Shown: positions 10,301 to 19,727, counted from the first letter of the stretch. The stretch is DNA of 41,050 nucleotides from Kluyvera ascorbata ATCC 33433 (GCF_000735365.1 NZ_JMPL01000028.1:1-41050), one strand, 5' to 3'. A program made the numbers and translations. The notes: a model not told the origin generated them from the letters alone.

Positions 10301-10788
10301 TTAATGACCTTCACTCTCGCCTTCTCCCCCACGACAAGCGCGTGGTCGGGAATATCGTCCAGCACCACGCTGCCCGCGCCGATAGTCACATGGTTGCCGA
10401 TGGTGATGCCGCCAATAATCACCACGTTCGCACCCAGTTCCACGCCGTTGCCAAGCGTTGGGCACGCCAGGCTATTCGGGCCGCGGTTGCCGAGCGTAAT
10501 CCCGTGGCGGATGGTTAAATCATCCCCCGCGACGACGTTTTTATTGATGACCACCGCATAACCGTGGTGAATGGTGAAGCGTCGGCCAATGGTTGCCGCC
10601 GCCTGAATTTCATAGCCAAAGAAGCATTCGGTGATAATGCGATAGAGCACCAGCACCGGCGCGGCCCACAGATTATTGAGGACGTTTTTTTTGCGCCACA
10701 CCGAGCAGAAATGAGCAATACGATAGGCCGTCACCATGCAGCACGGACGCAGGCTCCAGCTATTGGCACGTAAATCTTCCAGTAGCAT
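10297..10788 (-). CDS. wcaB: Colanic acid O-acetyltransferase WcaB
   Basis: WcaB is a serine-acetyltransferase-like hexapeptide-repeat enzyme, the second O-acetyltransferase of the colanic acid cluster. The 163-residue sequence (162 in E. coli) has an N-terminal helical part followed by left-handed beta-helix repeats: IGRRFTIHHGYAVVIN, VAGDDLTIRHGITLGN, LGANVVIIGGITIGN, VTIGAGSVVLDDIP. The end, HALVVGEKARVKVIK, is the usual CysE-like tail. The wcaA stop overlaps its start codon, and its own stop overlaps wcaC by 4 bp. The acceptor position in the repeat unit is not evident from sequence. Confidence 0.94.
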   Translation of the reverse strand: MLLEDLRANSWSLRPCCMVTAYRIAHFCSVWRKKNVLNNLWAAPVLVLYRIITECFFGYEIQAAATIGRRFTIHHGYAVVINKNVVAGDDLTIRHGITLGNRGPNSLACPTLGNGVELGANVVIIGGITIGNHVTIGAGSVVLDDIPDHALVVGEKARVKVIK

Positions 10789-11630
10789 TATTTGCTCCGT
10801 AATCCATCAACCCAACGCTTGCCGTTGCGCACTGACAGCAGGGTCAGAAACGTCTTCCAGGTCATGCGCTTATTGCGGATCTGGTACAGAGTGAACAGCT
10901 GGTACTTCTTGCTGGCACGGTCAAACTTCTCTTTATGCTTGCGATAGAAGCTGAAATAGCCGGAGAATTTTTTCGGCGAGGAGGTTATCTGCATTTCCCC
11001 GTGGTTGATGTGCAGGATTTGCGTCGCCGCCTCAATTTTCCACGGTTCACCGTAGGCCATCACCATACGCAGGAAGATGTCGTAGTCCTGCGCCGCCTTT
11101 AGTTCGGTATCAAACAGGCTCTCTTTAAAACGCCACGCCCAGCTAAAGACCTGGTTGCCAATGATGTTGCGTTTGTAGAACAGCTCGCGAGAGAACGGTG
11201 ATTTCGGGTACAGCGGCAGGCTCGCTGGCTGCGAATACACCTCCCCTTCACAGACGTAGTCGTTGGCGTAGAGAAACGCGTGGCTAGTGAGCTGCTGTTT
11301 ATCCGCCAAAAAGGTCGAGAGCCGCGTTGGCGTCCACTCGTCGTCGTCGTCGATGCCGGTAATAAACTCGCCTTTGGCCTGTAAAATCGCCTGATTGCGC
11401 ACTGCACAGGCGCCGGAATTAAAATCGTTGCGGGTATACTGCACGCGGCTATCGTTCAGTTCGTCGATGTACTGCTGGAGCTGCTCGAAGCTGCTGGAAC
11501 AATCATCGACGATAATCATTTCCCAATGGGGATAGTCCTGGCGCAGAACCGACTTGATGGCGCGAATCGCCAACTGCTGTCGGTTCCAGGTCGGCATATA
11601 GATGGAGATCAACGGGTAGTCTGTTGTCAT
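10788..11630 (-). CDS. wcaA: Colanic acid glycosyltransferase WcaA
   Basis: WcaA is a GT2-family glycosyltransferase; in E. coli it is linked to glucuronic acid transfer in colanic acid. Homology starts at MTTDYPLISIYMPTWNRQQL (ATG at 11628-11630), preceded by the ribosome binding sequence AAGGGA. The frame is open further upstream, but that part reads through a REP palindrome and is rejected. The chosen start gives 280 residues against 279 in E. coli. GT2 features are WEMIIVDDCSSS, GACAVRNQAI and the metal-binding GIDDDDEW. The gene is separated from wzc by 103 bp, the largest gap inside the operon here apart from the equal-sized manC-manB gap. Confidence 0.95.
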   Translation of the reverse strand: MTTDYPLISIYMPTWNRQQLAIRAIKSVLRQDYPHWEMIIVDDCSSSFEQLQQYIDELNDSRVQYTRNDFNSGACAVRNQAILQAKGEFITGIDDDDEWTPTRLSTFLADKQQLTSHAFLYANDYVCEGEVYSQPASLPLYPKSPFSRELFYKRNIIGNQVFSWAWRFKESLFDTELKAAQDYDIFLRMVMAYGEPWKIEAATQILHINHGEMQITSSPKKFSGYFSFYRKHKEKFDRASKKYQLFTLYQIRNKRMTWKTFLTLLSVRNGKRWVDGLRSK

Positions 11631-11647
11631 ACGATATCCCTTATGGA

Positions 11648-11717
11648 GTAGCCCGGCCGAGTGAAGCGACGCCGGGAATGCCCCGGAGTCGGCGCTCGCG
11701 CGCCTCGTCCGGGCTAC
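11648..11717. repeat. Paired REP (BIME-like) palindrome between wzc and wcaA
   Basis: GTAGCCCGGCCGAG at 11648-11661 faces CTCGTCCGGGCTAC at 11704-11717 as a near-perfect inverted repeat, and inner GC-rich segments (CGCCGGG, CCCCGG) add further pairing. The block fills most of the wzc-wcaA gap and would form a strong hairpin in the operon mRNA. It sits between the export/kinase genes and the transferase genes, where it could stabilise the wza-wzb-wzc mRNA or attenuate downstream transcription; this effect is inference. Confidence 0.75.
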
Positions 11718-11733
11718 AGGTGAGGTGTAAAAA

Positions 11734-13896
11734 TTATTTTGAGTCCGACTGATACTCGTATTCGTAGTAGCCGTAATCCTGATAACCGGTAGCACGACGG
11801 AAGATAGAGTTGAGGATCACCCCTTTCACCGCGATGCCGTTCTGTTCGAAGCGGCTCAAGCTGGTCTCTACTTCTTTGAGCGTGTTCACCGCATAGCGTG
11901 TGACCATCAGCGTGGTACCGGCATGGCGTCCCACAATCGCGGCATCGGTCACCGCAAGAATTGGCGGCGTATCGATCAACACCAGGTCGTAGTTCGCACT
12001 CCCCCACTTCAGCAGTTCGCTAAAGCGCTCCCCCATCAGCAGTTCAGACGGGTTCGGCGGGATTTGTCCGCGAGGAACGAGGTCAAAGTTGGCAACCGAC
12101 GTTTTCTTCGCACACTGTTCAATCGGCGTTTTGCCCACCAGCACATCCGACAGGCCGTTATCGTTGGTGGTGCCGAGCAGTTCGTGGGAGTAGCCCTTAC
12201 GCATATCGCAGTCAATCATCAGCACGCGCTTGTTGGTCTGGCTAATCACCGCCGCGAGGTTGGCGCAGACGAAGGTTTTACCGATGGAAGGACTCACGCC
12301 GGTCATCATCAGCACGTTGTTTTGCGCCTGCATCATGGCGAAGTGCAGACTGGTGCGCAGGCTACGAATCGCCTCTATTGCGAGGTCAGTAGGGTTACCA
12401 ACCGCCAGCAGCTGACTTTGCTTATAGCGCTTCACGCCGTTAACGCTCTTCACGCTATCGCGGGATTTCTGCCATTCAGAAAGTGGAATGCTGGCGTAAA
12501 CGTTAATACCATGTTCTTCCAGCACCTGCGGGCTTTCGATACCGCGATTAAACAGCGAGCGCAGCAGTACGCCGACAATCGACAACATCAGGCCAAGAAT
12601 AATGCTGCCAAGCACAATTAGCGCTTTCTTCGGTTTTACCACGCCCGGCTGGGTAATCGCCGGGTCAACGATACGCACGTCGCCCACGGTGCTCGCCTTG
12701 GTGATTTTCAGCTCCTGCTGTTTGTTCAGCAGCTGCATATACACCTGCTGGCCGGACTCCACGTCACGGGTCAGGCGCACAATTTCCTGCTGGGTTTTTG
12801 GCATCGCGGTGACGCGTTGGCTCAGCTTCGCCTTCTCTTCTTCCAGCGCACGACGTTTCTCCAGCAGCGTGCGGTACGCCGGGTGAATTTTGGTGTAGAG
12901 CTTGGAGATTTCAGCTTCGCGGAAGGTCAGTTCATTCAACTGGGCATCGATGTTCACCATAGAGTCGAGTACCGATTTTGCTTCCAGCGGCAGGTCGACG
13001 GAGTCTTTCTGTTGACGGTAGGCGTTCAGTTTGTTTTCAGCGATATCAAGCTGGCTACGTACCTGCGGGAGCTGAACTTCAAGAAACTCCAGGCTCTTTG
13101 CCGCCTCTTCGGATTTACGCGCCACGTTCTGCGCAACGTAGTTGCGGGCAATACTGTTGAGGATTTCGCGGATCTGATCTTTATCTTCCCCCACCATGGT
13201 CAGCGTCAGCACGCCGGAGTCTTTACCATCTTCGGTAACGCTCAGGCTATTTTGCAGGGTATTGATCATCCCCAGGGTCGAGTATTTGGTGACCGTAAAG
13301 CTGGCCCCTTCATCGGCGGCAATCCCCGCAACCATTAGCGATACGCCGCCTTTGTTGACAGGCTCACCCACTTTGCCATCAACGCTGAAACCGCTATCGT
13401 TGCTAAAGCGGAAGGTGGTTGGACTCAGGACATCAAGCGTAAAGGTGCTATCGGCCATCGAAGCCGGACGCTCGAAGGTGGTGACTTTGACGGTCTGGTT
13501 CTGACGCCCCATTAAGCGATCCCAGCCTGCCCCGAGGATCGGGAAGGTGTTTTTGCTGACCGCAATATCGAGGTCCAGGTCATCGACGGTTTTGCCCAGT
13601 ACCAGACGCGAAGTGATCATCTGGATCTCTGCCTCAGAGGCAGGTGGCTTGCTGGTTAAAGCGTTACTGATGTCCTGCACCAGCGCACTGCCCTGATTCT
13701 GCTCAATACGTACCAGCGCATCGGCGCTATAAATCGGTGTAGCAAAGATGGCGTAGACAATCGCGGCGGCGGCGAACAGCGCGGTAATGCCAACCACCCA
13801 CCACTTCGCTTCAATAACGGTCCCCACCAGGCGGCCAATATCAATCTCATCACCGCCCGAGGCCGCCGGGCTTATTTGTTTTACTTTATCAGTCAT
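11734..13896 (-). CDS. wzc: Bacterial tyrosine kinase / polysaccharide co-polymerase Wzc
   Basis: Wzc is the inner-membrane BY-kinase that partners Wza and controls colanic acid chain assembly and export through cycles of tyrosine phosphorylation. The ATG at 13894-13896 (MTDKVKQISP) gives 720 residues, identical to E. coli; an ATG 12 codons upstream lies inside the wzb end and is rejected. Domains in order: Wzz-type N-terminus with a membrane segment near residues 30-50, a periplasmic coiled-coil region, a second membrane segment near 425-445, then the kinase domain. The kinase has Walker A (SPSIGKTF), Walker A' (VLMIDCDMR) and Walker B (LVLIDTPP). The C-terminal tyrosine cluster has tyrosines at 705, 708, 710, 711, 713 and 715, as in E. 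coli. It starts 2 bp after the wzb stop. Confidence 0.97.
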   Translation of the reverse strand: MTDKVKQISPAASGGDEIDIGRLVGTVIEAKWWVVGITALFAAAAIVYAIFATPIYSADALVRIEQNQGSALVQDISNALTSKPPASEAEIQMITSRLVLGKTVDDLDLDIAVSKNTFPILGAGWDRLMGRQNQTVKVTTFERPASMADSTFTLDVLSPTTFRFSNDSGFSVDGKVGEPVNKGGVSLMVAGIAADEGASFTVTKYSTLGMINTLQNSLSVTEDGKDSGVLTLTMVGEDKDQIREILNSIARNYVAQNVARKSEEAAKSLEFLEVQLPQVRSQLDIAENKLNAYRQQKDSVDLPLEAKSVLDSMVNIDAQLNELTFREAEISKLYTKIHPAYRTLLEKRRALEEEKAKLSQRVTAMPKTQQEIVRLTRDVESGQQVYMQLLNKQQELKITKASTVGDVRIVDPAITQPGVVKPKKALIVLGSIILGLMLSIVGVLLRSLFNRGIESPQVLEEHGINVYASIPLSEWQKSRDSVKSVNGVKRYKQSQLLAVGNPTDLAIEAIRSLRTSLHFAMMQAQNNVLMMTGVSPSIGKTFVCANLAAVISQTNKRVLMIDCDMRKGYSHELLGTTNDNGLSDVLVGKTPIEQCAKKTSVANFDLVPRGQIPPNPSELLMGERFSELLKWGSANYDLVLIDTPPILAVTDAAIVGRHAGTTLMVTRYAVNTLKEVETSLSRFEQNGIAVKGVILNSIFRRATGYQDYGYYEYEYQSDSK

Positions 13897-13898
13897 GG

Positions 13899-14342
13899 TT
13901 ATCCCTGCTGAGCTTTCAATGCCTGCGCCCACTGGCTGGCAGACCTGTCGAGTAACTGGTACACCGCTTCAAATGCTTCGCGACTTTTGCGATACGGATC
14001 GGGGATTTCTCGTTCGTTATCCCAATGCCCAAAAAGCATCACTTTGCCGCGCATCTCCGGCGCCATTTCATGCAGGGTGGCAACGTGTCGCCTCTCCATC
14101 GCCAGAATGAGATCGTACTCCCGGCACATACGTCCGGAGATTTGCCGTGCGCAGTGCCCTTCAAGGGAAATGTCATGCACCGCTGCGACGCTGGCGGCGC
14201 GCTCATCCGCCGCTTTCCCGACCAACGCCCCCAGCCCTGCCGACTCGACGGTGACCGCCGGGAGATGACGGCGTAACAGACGCTCCGCCGTAGGGGAACG
14301 GCAGATGTTCCCCACGCATACCACGAGAATTTTGTTAAACAT
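13899..14342 (-). CDS. wzb: Low-molecular-weight protein-tyrosine phosphatase Wzb
   Basis: Wzb dephosphorylates Wzc and so keeps colanic acid polymerisation cycling. The 147-residue protein matches the E. coli length. The LMW-PTP phosphate loop CVGNICRS is at residues 9-16, with Cys9 as nucleophile and Arg15 in the loop, and the general acid lies in the DPYRKS motif near residue 115. The start MFNKILVVCVGNICRS is unambiguous. It lies between wza (5-bp gap) and wzc (2-bp gap), which makes the assignment certain against the similar housekeeping phosphatases. Confidence 0.97.
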   Translation of the reverse strand: MFNKILVVCVGNICRSPTAERLLRRHLPAVTVESAGLGALVGKAADERAASVAAVHDISLEGHCARQISGRMCREYDLILAMERRHVATLHEMAPEMRGKVMLFGHWDNEREIPDPYRKSREAFEAVYQLLDRSASQWAQALKAQQG

Positions 14343-14347
14343 GTCGG

Positions 14348-15481
14348 TTACCAGTCGTGAATGTCTTTTGCCGTATCGGTCATGTAGCGAACGCCACTGA
14401 TGGTCGGCAACAGTTGGTTGATCAGACGGTTCCAGCGGGCAACCGGTGCGGTAGTGACGTAAACCACGTCGTAAGGCTGCAGAACAAAGTTGGTCGCCAT
14501 CACCAGCGAGGTCGCATCGGACATATCCAACTGGTAAATGTTAGCCATCTTGCCGTTGTTGCCCTCTTTGGTCGGACGAATCACGAAGATACCGCTCGCA
14601 TCCGAGGTGGTCAGGTCGATACCTTCCGCCTGGCCGAGCGCTTCGGTCAGCGTCATGCCGCTGAAGTCCATTTTGAGCGTACTCTGTTTCTTCACTTCGC
14701 CCATCACGAACACTTTCAGGTCGTCGTTGCGCGGCACAAACAGAATGTCGCCCGGATAAAGCAGACGGTTCTGGCTCAGATCGCCGTTCTGCATCAACGC
14801 CTGAACGGAAATACGCTGTTCGCGGCCATCGTGCGTCAGCACCACGTTGCGCCAGTCGGCCAGTTCGCCCAGCCCACCGGCAGCGTTAATCGCATCCAGT
14901 ACGGTCAGCGGTACGTTGGTGATCGCCTGCTGGCCAGATTTATTCACCTGGCCGGAGACATAGACTTTCTGCGAGCGGAAGGCGGCGACGTTCACGTCAA
15001 CCTGCGGGTCGGTAATATAGGCTGCCAGCCGCTGGGTGATGGTCTGGCGGATTTCCGCCAGCGTGCGGCCTTTAACCTGCACTTTGCCGATGTAGGGATA
15101 AAAAATGGTGCCGTCAGGCTGGACCCAGTTGCCGGTATCGCTGGAGCTACGATATTGCCCCGCCGGAGTCGTCAGCTCCGGGTGGTCCCAGACGGTGACG
15201 TTCAGAACATCGCCCGAGCCCACGCGGTACTGGTAATTGCTTAACTCCTGATCCAGCGACATGTTGGGCTGCGCGACGTTAGGACGCGGGCGTAATTGTT
15301 CAATCAATCGCGGGGTCAGCGGATAAACATTCACCATTCGGCCAATGTCATAATCAGCATCCTGCTGCTTAATCACATCTTTTCCGTAGGTAGACATATT
15401 GCTGCCTGGAAGTATGGTGCAACCACTCATCAAGGTTACCGACACCAATAATGGCATCAATTTTAGTTTGGATTTCATCAT
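14348..15481 (-). CDS. wza: Outer-membrane polysaccharide export lipoprotein Wza
   Basis: Wza forms the octameric outer-membrane channel for colanic acid. The 377-residue precursor (379 in E. coli) starts [21 protein letters not shown], a lipoprotein signal peptide with lipobox ending at Cys21. The mature part has the Poly_export/SLBB layout: [48 protein letters not shown], and ligand-binding repeats [12 protein letters not shown] and [11 protein letters not shown]. The C-terminal stretch near [12 protein letters not shown] corresponds to the amphipathic helix that forms the outer-membrane barrel. It is the first gene of the operon, with a leader of about 190 nt between the ops element and its start codon. 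Confidence 0.97.
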   Translation of the reverse strand: MMKSKLKLMPLLVSVTLMSGCTILPGSNMSTYGKDVIKQQDADYDIGRMVNVYPLTPRLIEQLRPRPNVAQPNMSLDQELSNYQYRVGSGDVLNVTVWDHPELTTPAGQYRSSSDTGNWVQPDGTIFYPYIGKVQVKGRTLAEIRQTITQRLAAYITDPQVDVNVAAFRSQKVYVSGQVNKSGQQAITNVPLTVLDAINAAGGLGELADWRNVVLTHDGREQRISVQALMQNGDLSQNRLLYPGDILFVPRNDDLKVFVMGEVKKQSTLKMDFSGMTLTEALGQAEGIDLTTSDASGIFVIRPTKEGNNGKMANIYQLDMSDATSLVMATNFVLQPYDVVYVTTAPVARWNRLINQLLPTISGVRYMTDTAKDIHDW

Positions 15482-15668
15482 TGATTATTTATCACTTTGG
15501 CAGAAAATTATCCTGTGCGAATTAAATTAATCCGTACCATTTGATTACCCTAACACTCACCATGCATTTATTTGCCGGTGAATATAACTGGCATATATCT
15601 GAAAAAAGTTTGGATTCGTCCGCAGGCTATTGACAGAATAATCGAGGCTTTGCTTCACGCTTTCAGGC

Positions 15669-15700
15669 ACGCTACCGCCCTTGGCTCTCAGCTACCAATT
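15669..15700 (-). promoter_or_regulatory. JUMPstart element with ops site (RfaH recruitment)
   Basis: Read on the minus strand, the segment contains GGTAGC, a short spacer, then GGGCGGTAGCGT. The core ops sequence GGCGGTAGCGT occupies 15669-15679. The JUMPstart/ops element lies in the transcribed leader of enterobacterial polysaccharide operons; there it pauses RNA polymerase and recruits the antiterminator RfaH, allowing transcription through long operons. Its place 188 bp upstream of wza and the exact ops match make this call strong. Confidence 0.92.
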
Positions 15701-15752
15701 CACCTAAAAATCATGTTGTTATGAGGAATCCAGCCACGCTAAAAATAAACGT

Positions 15753-15766
15753 AGAGAATATTCCTG
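15753..15766 (-). promoter_or_regulatory. RcsAB-box-like palindrome upstream of wza
   Basis: The plus-strand sequence AGAGAATATTCCTG matches the RcsAB box consensus (TAAGAATATTCCTA) at 11 of 14 positions, including the whole central palindrome. It lies about 55-80 bp upstream of the JUMPstart element, where the wza promoter is expected. RcsA/RcsB activation of this operon through such a box is established in E. coli; use of this particular site is inference. The promoter -10 and -35 hexamers are weak (CATAAC and ATTTTT at 17-bp spacing are the best I see), as expected of an activator-dependent promoter. Confidence 0.65.
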
Positions 15767-15770
15767 GATA

Positions 15771-16137
15771 TATAATGCAGGGATTTTCATTCCTGCATGA
15801 CTATTTCATGACGTACCTCAATGGCTATTCCATTCAGTACCGGTAGAATTGTTGCAGCTAAGCGAATAGCAGGCAAGGTTAGCCCCGCTTAAAAAATAAT
15901 TTTAAGAATAAGATTAAGATCAATATCGTATGACTTTTTAGGATTTTCTTTATATTGACAACTTTAGTACCGCGCCACTGAAAATATATTCTCAATAATA
16001 AACCCAAGGCCATTTCTCGCTATTATTTCCTGACGTACATTGGTTTTTTGCCGCGAGAAATCGCAGCCAAACGTTGCAATTTGCCGTCGCTTTATCCATG
16101 ATCAATTCGTCAAGTAACATAAGGTTTTAACCAACGT
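15771..16137. other. AT-rich divergent intergenic region wza/yegH, no gene seen
   Basis: This 367-bp AT-rich stretch between the wza control sites and yegH shows no coding frame of note. It includes a TTGACA at 15955-15960 without a well-spaced -10 hexamer, so I do not call the yegH promoter. A further ATATTCTC near 15986 resembles half an RcsAB box but is too weak to call. Confidence 0.5.
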
Positions 16138-17721
16138 ATGGAATGGATTGCCGATCCGTCTATTTGGGCGGGACTCGTGACGCTGGTCGTCATCGAGCTG
16201 GTTCTCGGAATTGATAATCTGGTGTTTATCGCCATCCTCGCAGAAAAGCTGCCACCAGCCCAACGTGACCGCGCGCGCGTCACCGGCCTGATTCTGGCGA
16301 TGCTTATGCGTCTACTTCTGCTGGCCTCTATCTCGTGGCTGGTCACCCTGACGAAACCGCTGTTCAGCATTCGTGATTTTACCTTCAGCGCTCGCGACCT
16401 GATTATGCTGGTCGGCGGCTTCTTCCTGCTGTTTAAAGCGACGGTAGAGCTCAACGAGCGATTAGAAGGAAAAGATAACGATAACCCGACACAACGGCGC
16501 GGCGCGCGTTTCTGGGGCGTTGTGGCGCAAATCGTGGTGCTGGATGCGGTCTTCTCGCTCGACTCGGTCATCACCGCGGTCGGCATGGTCGACCATCTGG
16601 CTGTCATGATGGCGGCGGTTATTATTGCCATCAGCCTGATGCTAATGGCCAGTCGGGCGCTCACCCGCTTTGTGAACAGTCACCCAACGATTGTCATTCT
16701 GTGTCTGAGCTTCCTGCTGATGATTGGCTTCAGCCTGGTGGCGGAAGGCTTTGGCCTCGTCATTCCGAAAGGTTATCTGTACGCCGCTATTGGCTTCTCG
16801 GTGATGATTGAGTTCCTGAACCAGCTGGCTATCTTCAACCGTCGTCGCTTCCTCACCGCTAATCAGTCGCTGCGAAGCCGTACCACCGAGGCGGTGATGC
16901 GCCTGCTGAGCGGTAAAAAAGAGGATGCAGAACTTGATGCCGGCACAGCTTCATTGCTGGTAGACCAGGACAGTCAGCAAATCTTCGACCCGCAGGAACG
17001 GCGGATGATCGAGCGCGTGCTGAATCTCAATCAGCGTACGGTAAGCAGCATCATGACTTCCCGTCATGATATTGAACACATCGATCTCAGCGCGCCGGAA
17101 AGCGAAGTGCGCGCGCTGCTGGAGAAAAACCAGCATACCCGCCTGGTGGTAACCGGCGGTAATGATGAAGAGGATTTACTCGGCGTCGTACACGTTATCG
17201 ACCTGCTGCAGCAGTCGCTGCGCGGTGAGCCGCTGGATCTGCGCGTGTTAATCCGCCAGCCATTGGTCTTCCCGGAAGCGCTGCCGCTGTTGTCGGCGCT
17301 GGAACAGTTCCGCAACGCACGTACCCACTTCGCGTTCGTGGTGGATGAGTTTGGTTCGGTTGAGGGGATTGTGACGCTGAGTGACGTGACGGAGACCATC
17401 GCCGGTAACCTGCCTAATGAAGCAGAAGAGATTGATGCGCGCCACGACATTCAGAAGAATGCCGACGGTACGTGGACCGCGAATGGGCATATGCCGCTGG
17501 AAGATTTGGTACAGTACATCCCGCTGCCGCTGGACGAGAAGCGCGAATATCACACCATCGCCGGGCTGTTGATGGAACATCTGCAGCGTATTCCTAAAGC
17601 CGGTGAGGAAGTGCAGATTGGTTTGTGGACACTCAAAACGCTGCAGGTAGAAAGTCACCGCGTGCAGAAAGTGCAGATCATTCCGCCGCCGCAGAATGAT
17701 GAGTGGGATTACGAGGTGTAG
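16138..17721 (+). CDS. yegH: TerC-family inner-membrane protein with CBS domains, YegH
   Basis: YegH is a membrane protein of unproven function. The N-terminal half (about residues 1-230) is a TerC-type integral membrane domain with the acidic motifs [12 protein letters not shown] (residues 19-30) and [17 protein letters not shown], which in the TerC/Alx family are linked to metal ion handling. A CBS pair follows (about residues 300-420; [18 protein letters not shown] and [21 protein letters not shown]), then a CorC_HlyC-type C-terminal domain (about 430-520). The length of 527 residues equals that of E. coli YegH. It is transcribed divergently from wza and convergently with asmA. The domain architecture is clear; a role in manganese or other metal export is inference from the family. 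Confidence 0.95.
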   Translation: MEWIADPSIWAGLVTLVVIELVLGIDNLVFIAILAEKLPPAQRDRARVTGLILAMLMRLLLLASISWLVTLTKPLFSIRDFTFSARDLIMLVGGFFLLFKATVELNERLEGKDNDNPTQRRGARFWGVVAQIVVLDAVFSLDSVITAVGMVDHLAVMMAAVIIAISLMLMASRALTRFVNSHPTIVILCLSFLLMIGFSLVAEGFGLVIPKGYLYAAIGFSVMIEFLNQLAIFNRRRFLTANQSLRSRTTEAVMRLLSGKKEDAELDAGTASLLVDQDSQQIFDPQERRMIERVLNLNQRTVSSIMTSRHDIEHIDLSAPESEVRALLEKNQHTRLVVTGGNDEEDLLGVVHVIDLLQQSLRGEPLDLRVLIRQPLVFPEALPLLSALEQFRNARTHFAFVVDEFGSVEGIVTLSDVTETIAGNLPNEAEEIDARHDIQKNADGTWTANGHMPLEDLVQYIPLPLDEKREYHTIAGLLMEHLQRIPKAGEEVQIGLWTLKTLQVESHRVQKVQIIPPPQNDEWDYEV

Positions 17722-17731
17722 TAAGGAATCT

Positions 17732-17762
17732 GTCCCGGCGGCGCTTTGCTTGGCCGGGCTAC
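17732..17762. repeat. REP-type palindrome after yegH
   Basis: CCCGGCGGCGCT, a short loop, then TTGGCCGGGCTAC forms a REP-like hairpin 10 bp after the yegH stop codon. Confidence 0.6.
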
Positions 17763-17780
17763 TGAATATCATGAATAAAT

Positions 17781-17815
17781 AAAACCCGGCAGAGCTTCGC
17801 AATGCCGGGTTTTGT
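17781..17815. terminator. Bidirectional intrinsic terminator between yegH and asmA
   Basis: AAACCCGGCA and TGCCGGGTTT form a perfect 10-bp stem around a short loop. The A-tract on one side and the T-tract on the other let it work for both convergent genes. Two REP-like palindromes flank it. Confidence 0.85.
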
Positions 17816-17820
17816 TTGTC

Positions 17821-17853
17821 TGCCGGATGGCGGCTACCGTCTTATCCGACCTA
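17821..17853. repeat. REP-type palindrome at the 3' end of asmA
   Basis: TGCCGGATGGCGGCTACCG followed by CTTATCCGACCTAC matches the enterobacterial REP pattern. It runs up to the asmA stop codon at 17851-17853. Confidence 0.7.
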
Positions 17854-19701
17854 CTGTTTATCCAGCAGCTTCTGCACTTCCTTACCGGACTGCGTCCCTT
17901 TATTCCGCTCAGCCCAGTCATTCAACCGGCGCTTAGCTTCATTTTGTAGCTGACGTCGCAGGATTTGATCCACCTGCAAACTGTAATTCAGCGCGGACCA
18001 TTTACCGTATACGCGCAGCGGAATGGCCGTTTGCTTCAGCATATCAATCAGTTTCCCCTGCCCTTGCCAGCCGTCAATCACCTGAACGGCAAACTGTAAA
18101 TCGCCCTCTTCTTTCAGCAGATTCAGCGTCCCTTTACCGTTCAACGTCATCAGGGATGAGGAACCGCGGATATTACTGAGCGTCAGAATACCGCTATCAA
18201 GGTCAATATCCGTCGTCATCTCATCCAGCTGCGTGGCGCTATCGTAGTTTTCCTGGGCACGCACATCGGTACTGCGTTCAACGGCCTGCTGGACCAGCTG
18301 TTGGAAGTTGAGCCCCTCGGTACGGGTATTTTGCATCTCAATAGACGCCTGTCCCTGCCAGTCACGACGGAAATGGTTTGCATCAATCACGGTGCCGGAG
18401 AAATCCCCTGCCAGCGACATTTTGCCGGTCATATTGATAGGGTAATTAAAGGCTTTGAGCAGGCTGCCAATCTGGATGTTATCGAGCTTCGGCTGGAATT
18501 CTGCCTGCGGCGTGCCGTCACGCGCATCGAGCGTACCTGGCAGGGAAAGCGTCCCGCCATCGAGCGAGCCTTCCAGTTGGGTTATTTGCAAAAGACCGCG
18601 CTGGTTGCTGGCCGCAATACTGACGTTGGTGAACGGCATCCCTCGCCAGCTAATCTGTTTTGCCGTCATTGCCAGCGTCCCTTCAAAGCCGCTCAGTCCA
18701 CTGTAAGGGACAACCCTAACCCCATTGGCAATAATCGGACGTGGCTGCTTAGGCGTTGCCTGCGCCTTCTGGACACCATTGCCGCCGTTAGGCAGGATAT
18801 CCGAATGCAGCAGCAGGTTATCCAGATTGAGCTTATCGGATTGCAGATTCAGCACCCAGACCGGGGAATCCCCCAGAATGACGCTGCCAGAACCCGCCAA
18901 CGTACTGTCATTGGCCGTCAGGCTAAGATTGCTAAAGCTCAGCTTTTTCGCGGCATCCTGCCAGCTGGCGTTAAGACTTCCATTACCGCTAATTCCCTGC
19001 GGCGGAAGGTCTGCGCCCTGAAGCTGCCAGCTGAGTTGAGATAGCTGGGCATCAAGGCGTTGAGGATAGTCACCCGCCTGAACCTGCGCGGAGAAGCTAA
19101 GAGTTAAATCGCGCTGATCGCGGTTGAGGCGGCCGGAAAAATCAACTTCAGCCTGATGATTGGCATCCTGCTCCATCTGCAGGCGAATATCGCGTACCGT
19201 GACCTGTTCATCATCTTCATGCTGGAAAACCAGCACGCTGTCGACAACCTGCAGCGCACCGATATCAAACGACCAGCCGCGATCACCGGGCTCCTGCGGC
19301 AGCGATGTGCCTTTCGGGGCGACCGGGGCATTTTGCGCGCATTCAGCTTCCGTTTGCGGCGTGAGTTGAATAACCGCCCCTTTCAGCATCACCTGCTTCA
19401 CCTGAAGCTGATGAGAAAGCAGCGGCAAAAGCGCCACATCAAGGCGCATATTGTCAGCCCGTACCAGCGGCGCGGTAGCGCCCGGCGCGGTGAGGGTCAT
19501 TCGCCCCGCGAGGATGCTTAAGCGCGGCCAGACGTGCCAGCGCAGAGAACCATCGAGCTGAAGCTGGTAGCCGCTACGCGCTTCTACCTGCTTCACCATA
19601 TAGCTGCGGAAATCGTTAGGATTCACCAGCAGCACCAGCGATGACAGGCCGGCAACCAGCACCACCAGCAGGATCATCAGCGTCGTCAATATTCGTCTCA
19701 T
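17851..19701 (-). CDS. asmA: Outer-membrane assembly / lipid transport protein AsmA
   Basis: AsmA is an inner-membrane-anchored periplasmic protein, founding member of the AsmA-like bridge proteins thought to help move phospholipids between membranes. In E. coli, asmA mutations suppress assembly-defective OmpF mutants. The 616-residue protein (617 in E. coli) starts with one membrane anchor (residues 5-28, LTTLMILLVVLVAGLSSLVLLV), followed by NPNDFRSYMVKQVEARSGYQL, the conserved AsmA opening. The remainder is beta-rich with a C-terminal AsmA_2 region (LDSGILTLSNIRGSSSLMTLNGKGTLNL). It precedes dcd by 26 bp and ends at a shared terminator with yegH. Confidence 0.96.
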   Translation of the reverse strand: MRRILTTLMILLVVLVAGLSSLVLLVNPNDFRSYMVKQVEARSGYQLQLDGSLRWHVWPRLSILAGRMTLTAPGATAPLVRADNMRLDVALLPLLSHQLQVKQVMLKGAVIQLTPQTEAECAQNAPVAPKGTSLPQEPGDRGWSFDIGALQVVDSVLVFQHEDDEQVTVRDIRLQMEQDANHQAEVDFSGRLNRDQRDLTLSFSAQVQAGDYPQRLDAQLSQLSWQLQGADLPPQGISGNGSLNASWQDAAKKLSFSNLSLTANDSTLAGSGSVILGDSPVWVLNLQSDKLNLDNLLLHSDILPNGGNGVQKAQATPKQPRPIIANGVRVVPYSGLSGFEGTLAMTAKQISWRGMPFTNVSIAASNQRGLLQITQLEGSLDGGTLSLPGTLDARDGTPQAEFQPKLDNIQIGSLLKAFNYPINMTGKMSLAGDFSGTVIDANHFRRDWQGQASIEMQNTRTEGLNFQQLVQQAVERSTDVRAQENYDSATQLDEMTTDIDLDSGILTLSNIRGSSSLMTLNGKGTLNLLKEEGDLQFAVQVIDGWQGQGKLIDMLKQTAIPLRVYGKWSALNYSLQVDQILRRQLQNEAKRRLNDWAERNKGTQSGKEVQKLLDKQ

Positions 19702-19727
19702 GGCACCCTCATCAGGTTCGCGATGGT

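Noticed and set aside
11631-11795. N-terminal extension of WcaA by 55 codons
   Set aside because: It is translated from a REP palindrome and the wzc 3' end; homology and a ribosome binding site support the ATG at 11630.
15955-15990. TTGACA with TATATT as a yegH promoter
   Set aside because: The spacing to the nearest A/T-rich hexamer is over 20 bp, too long for a sigma-70 promoter.
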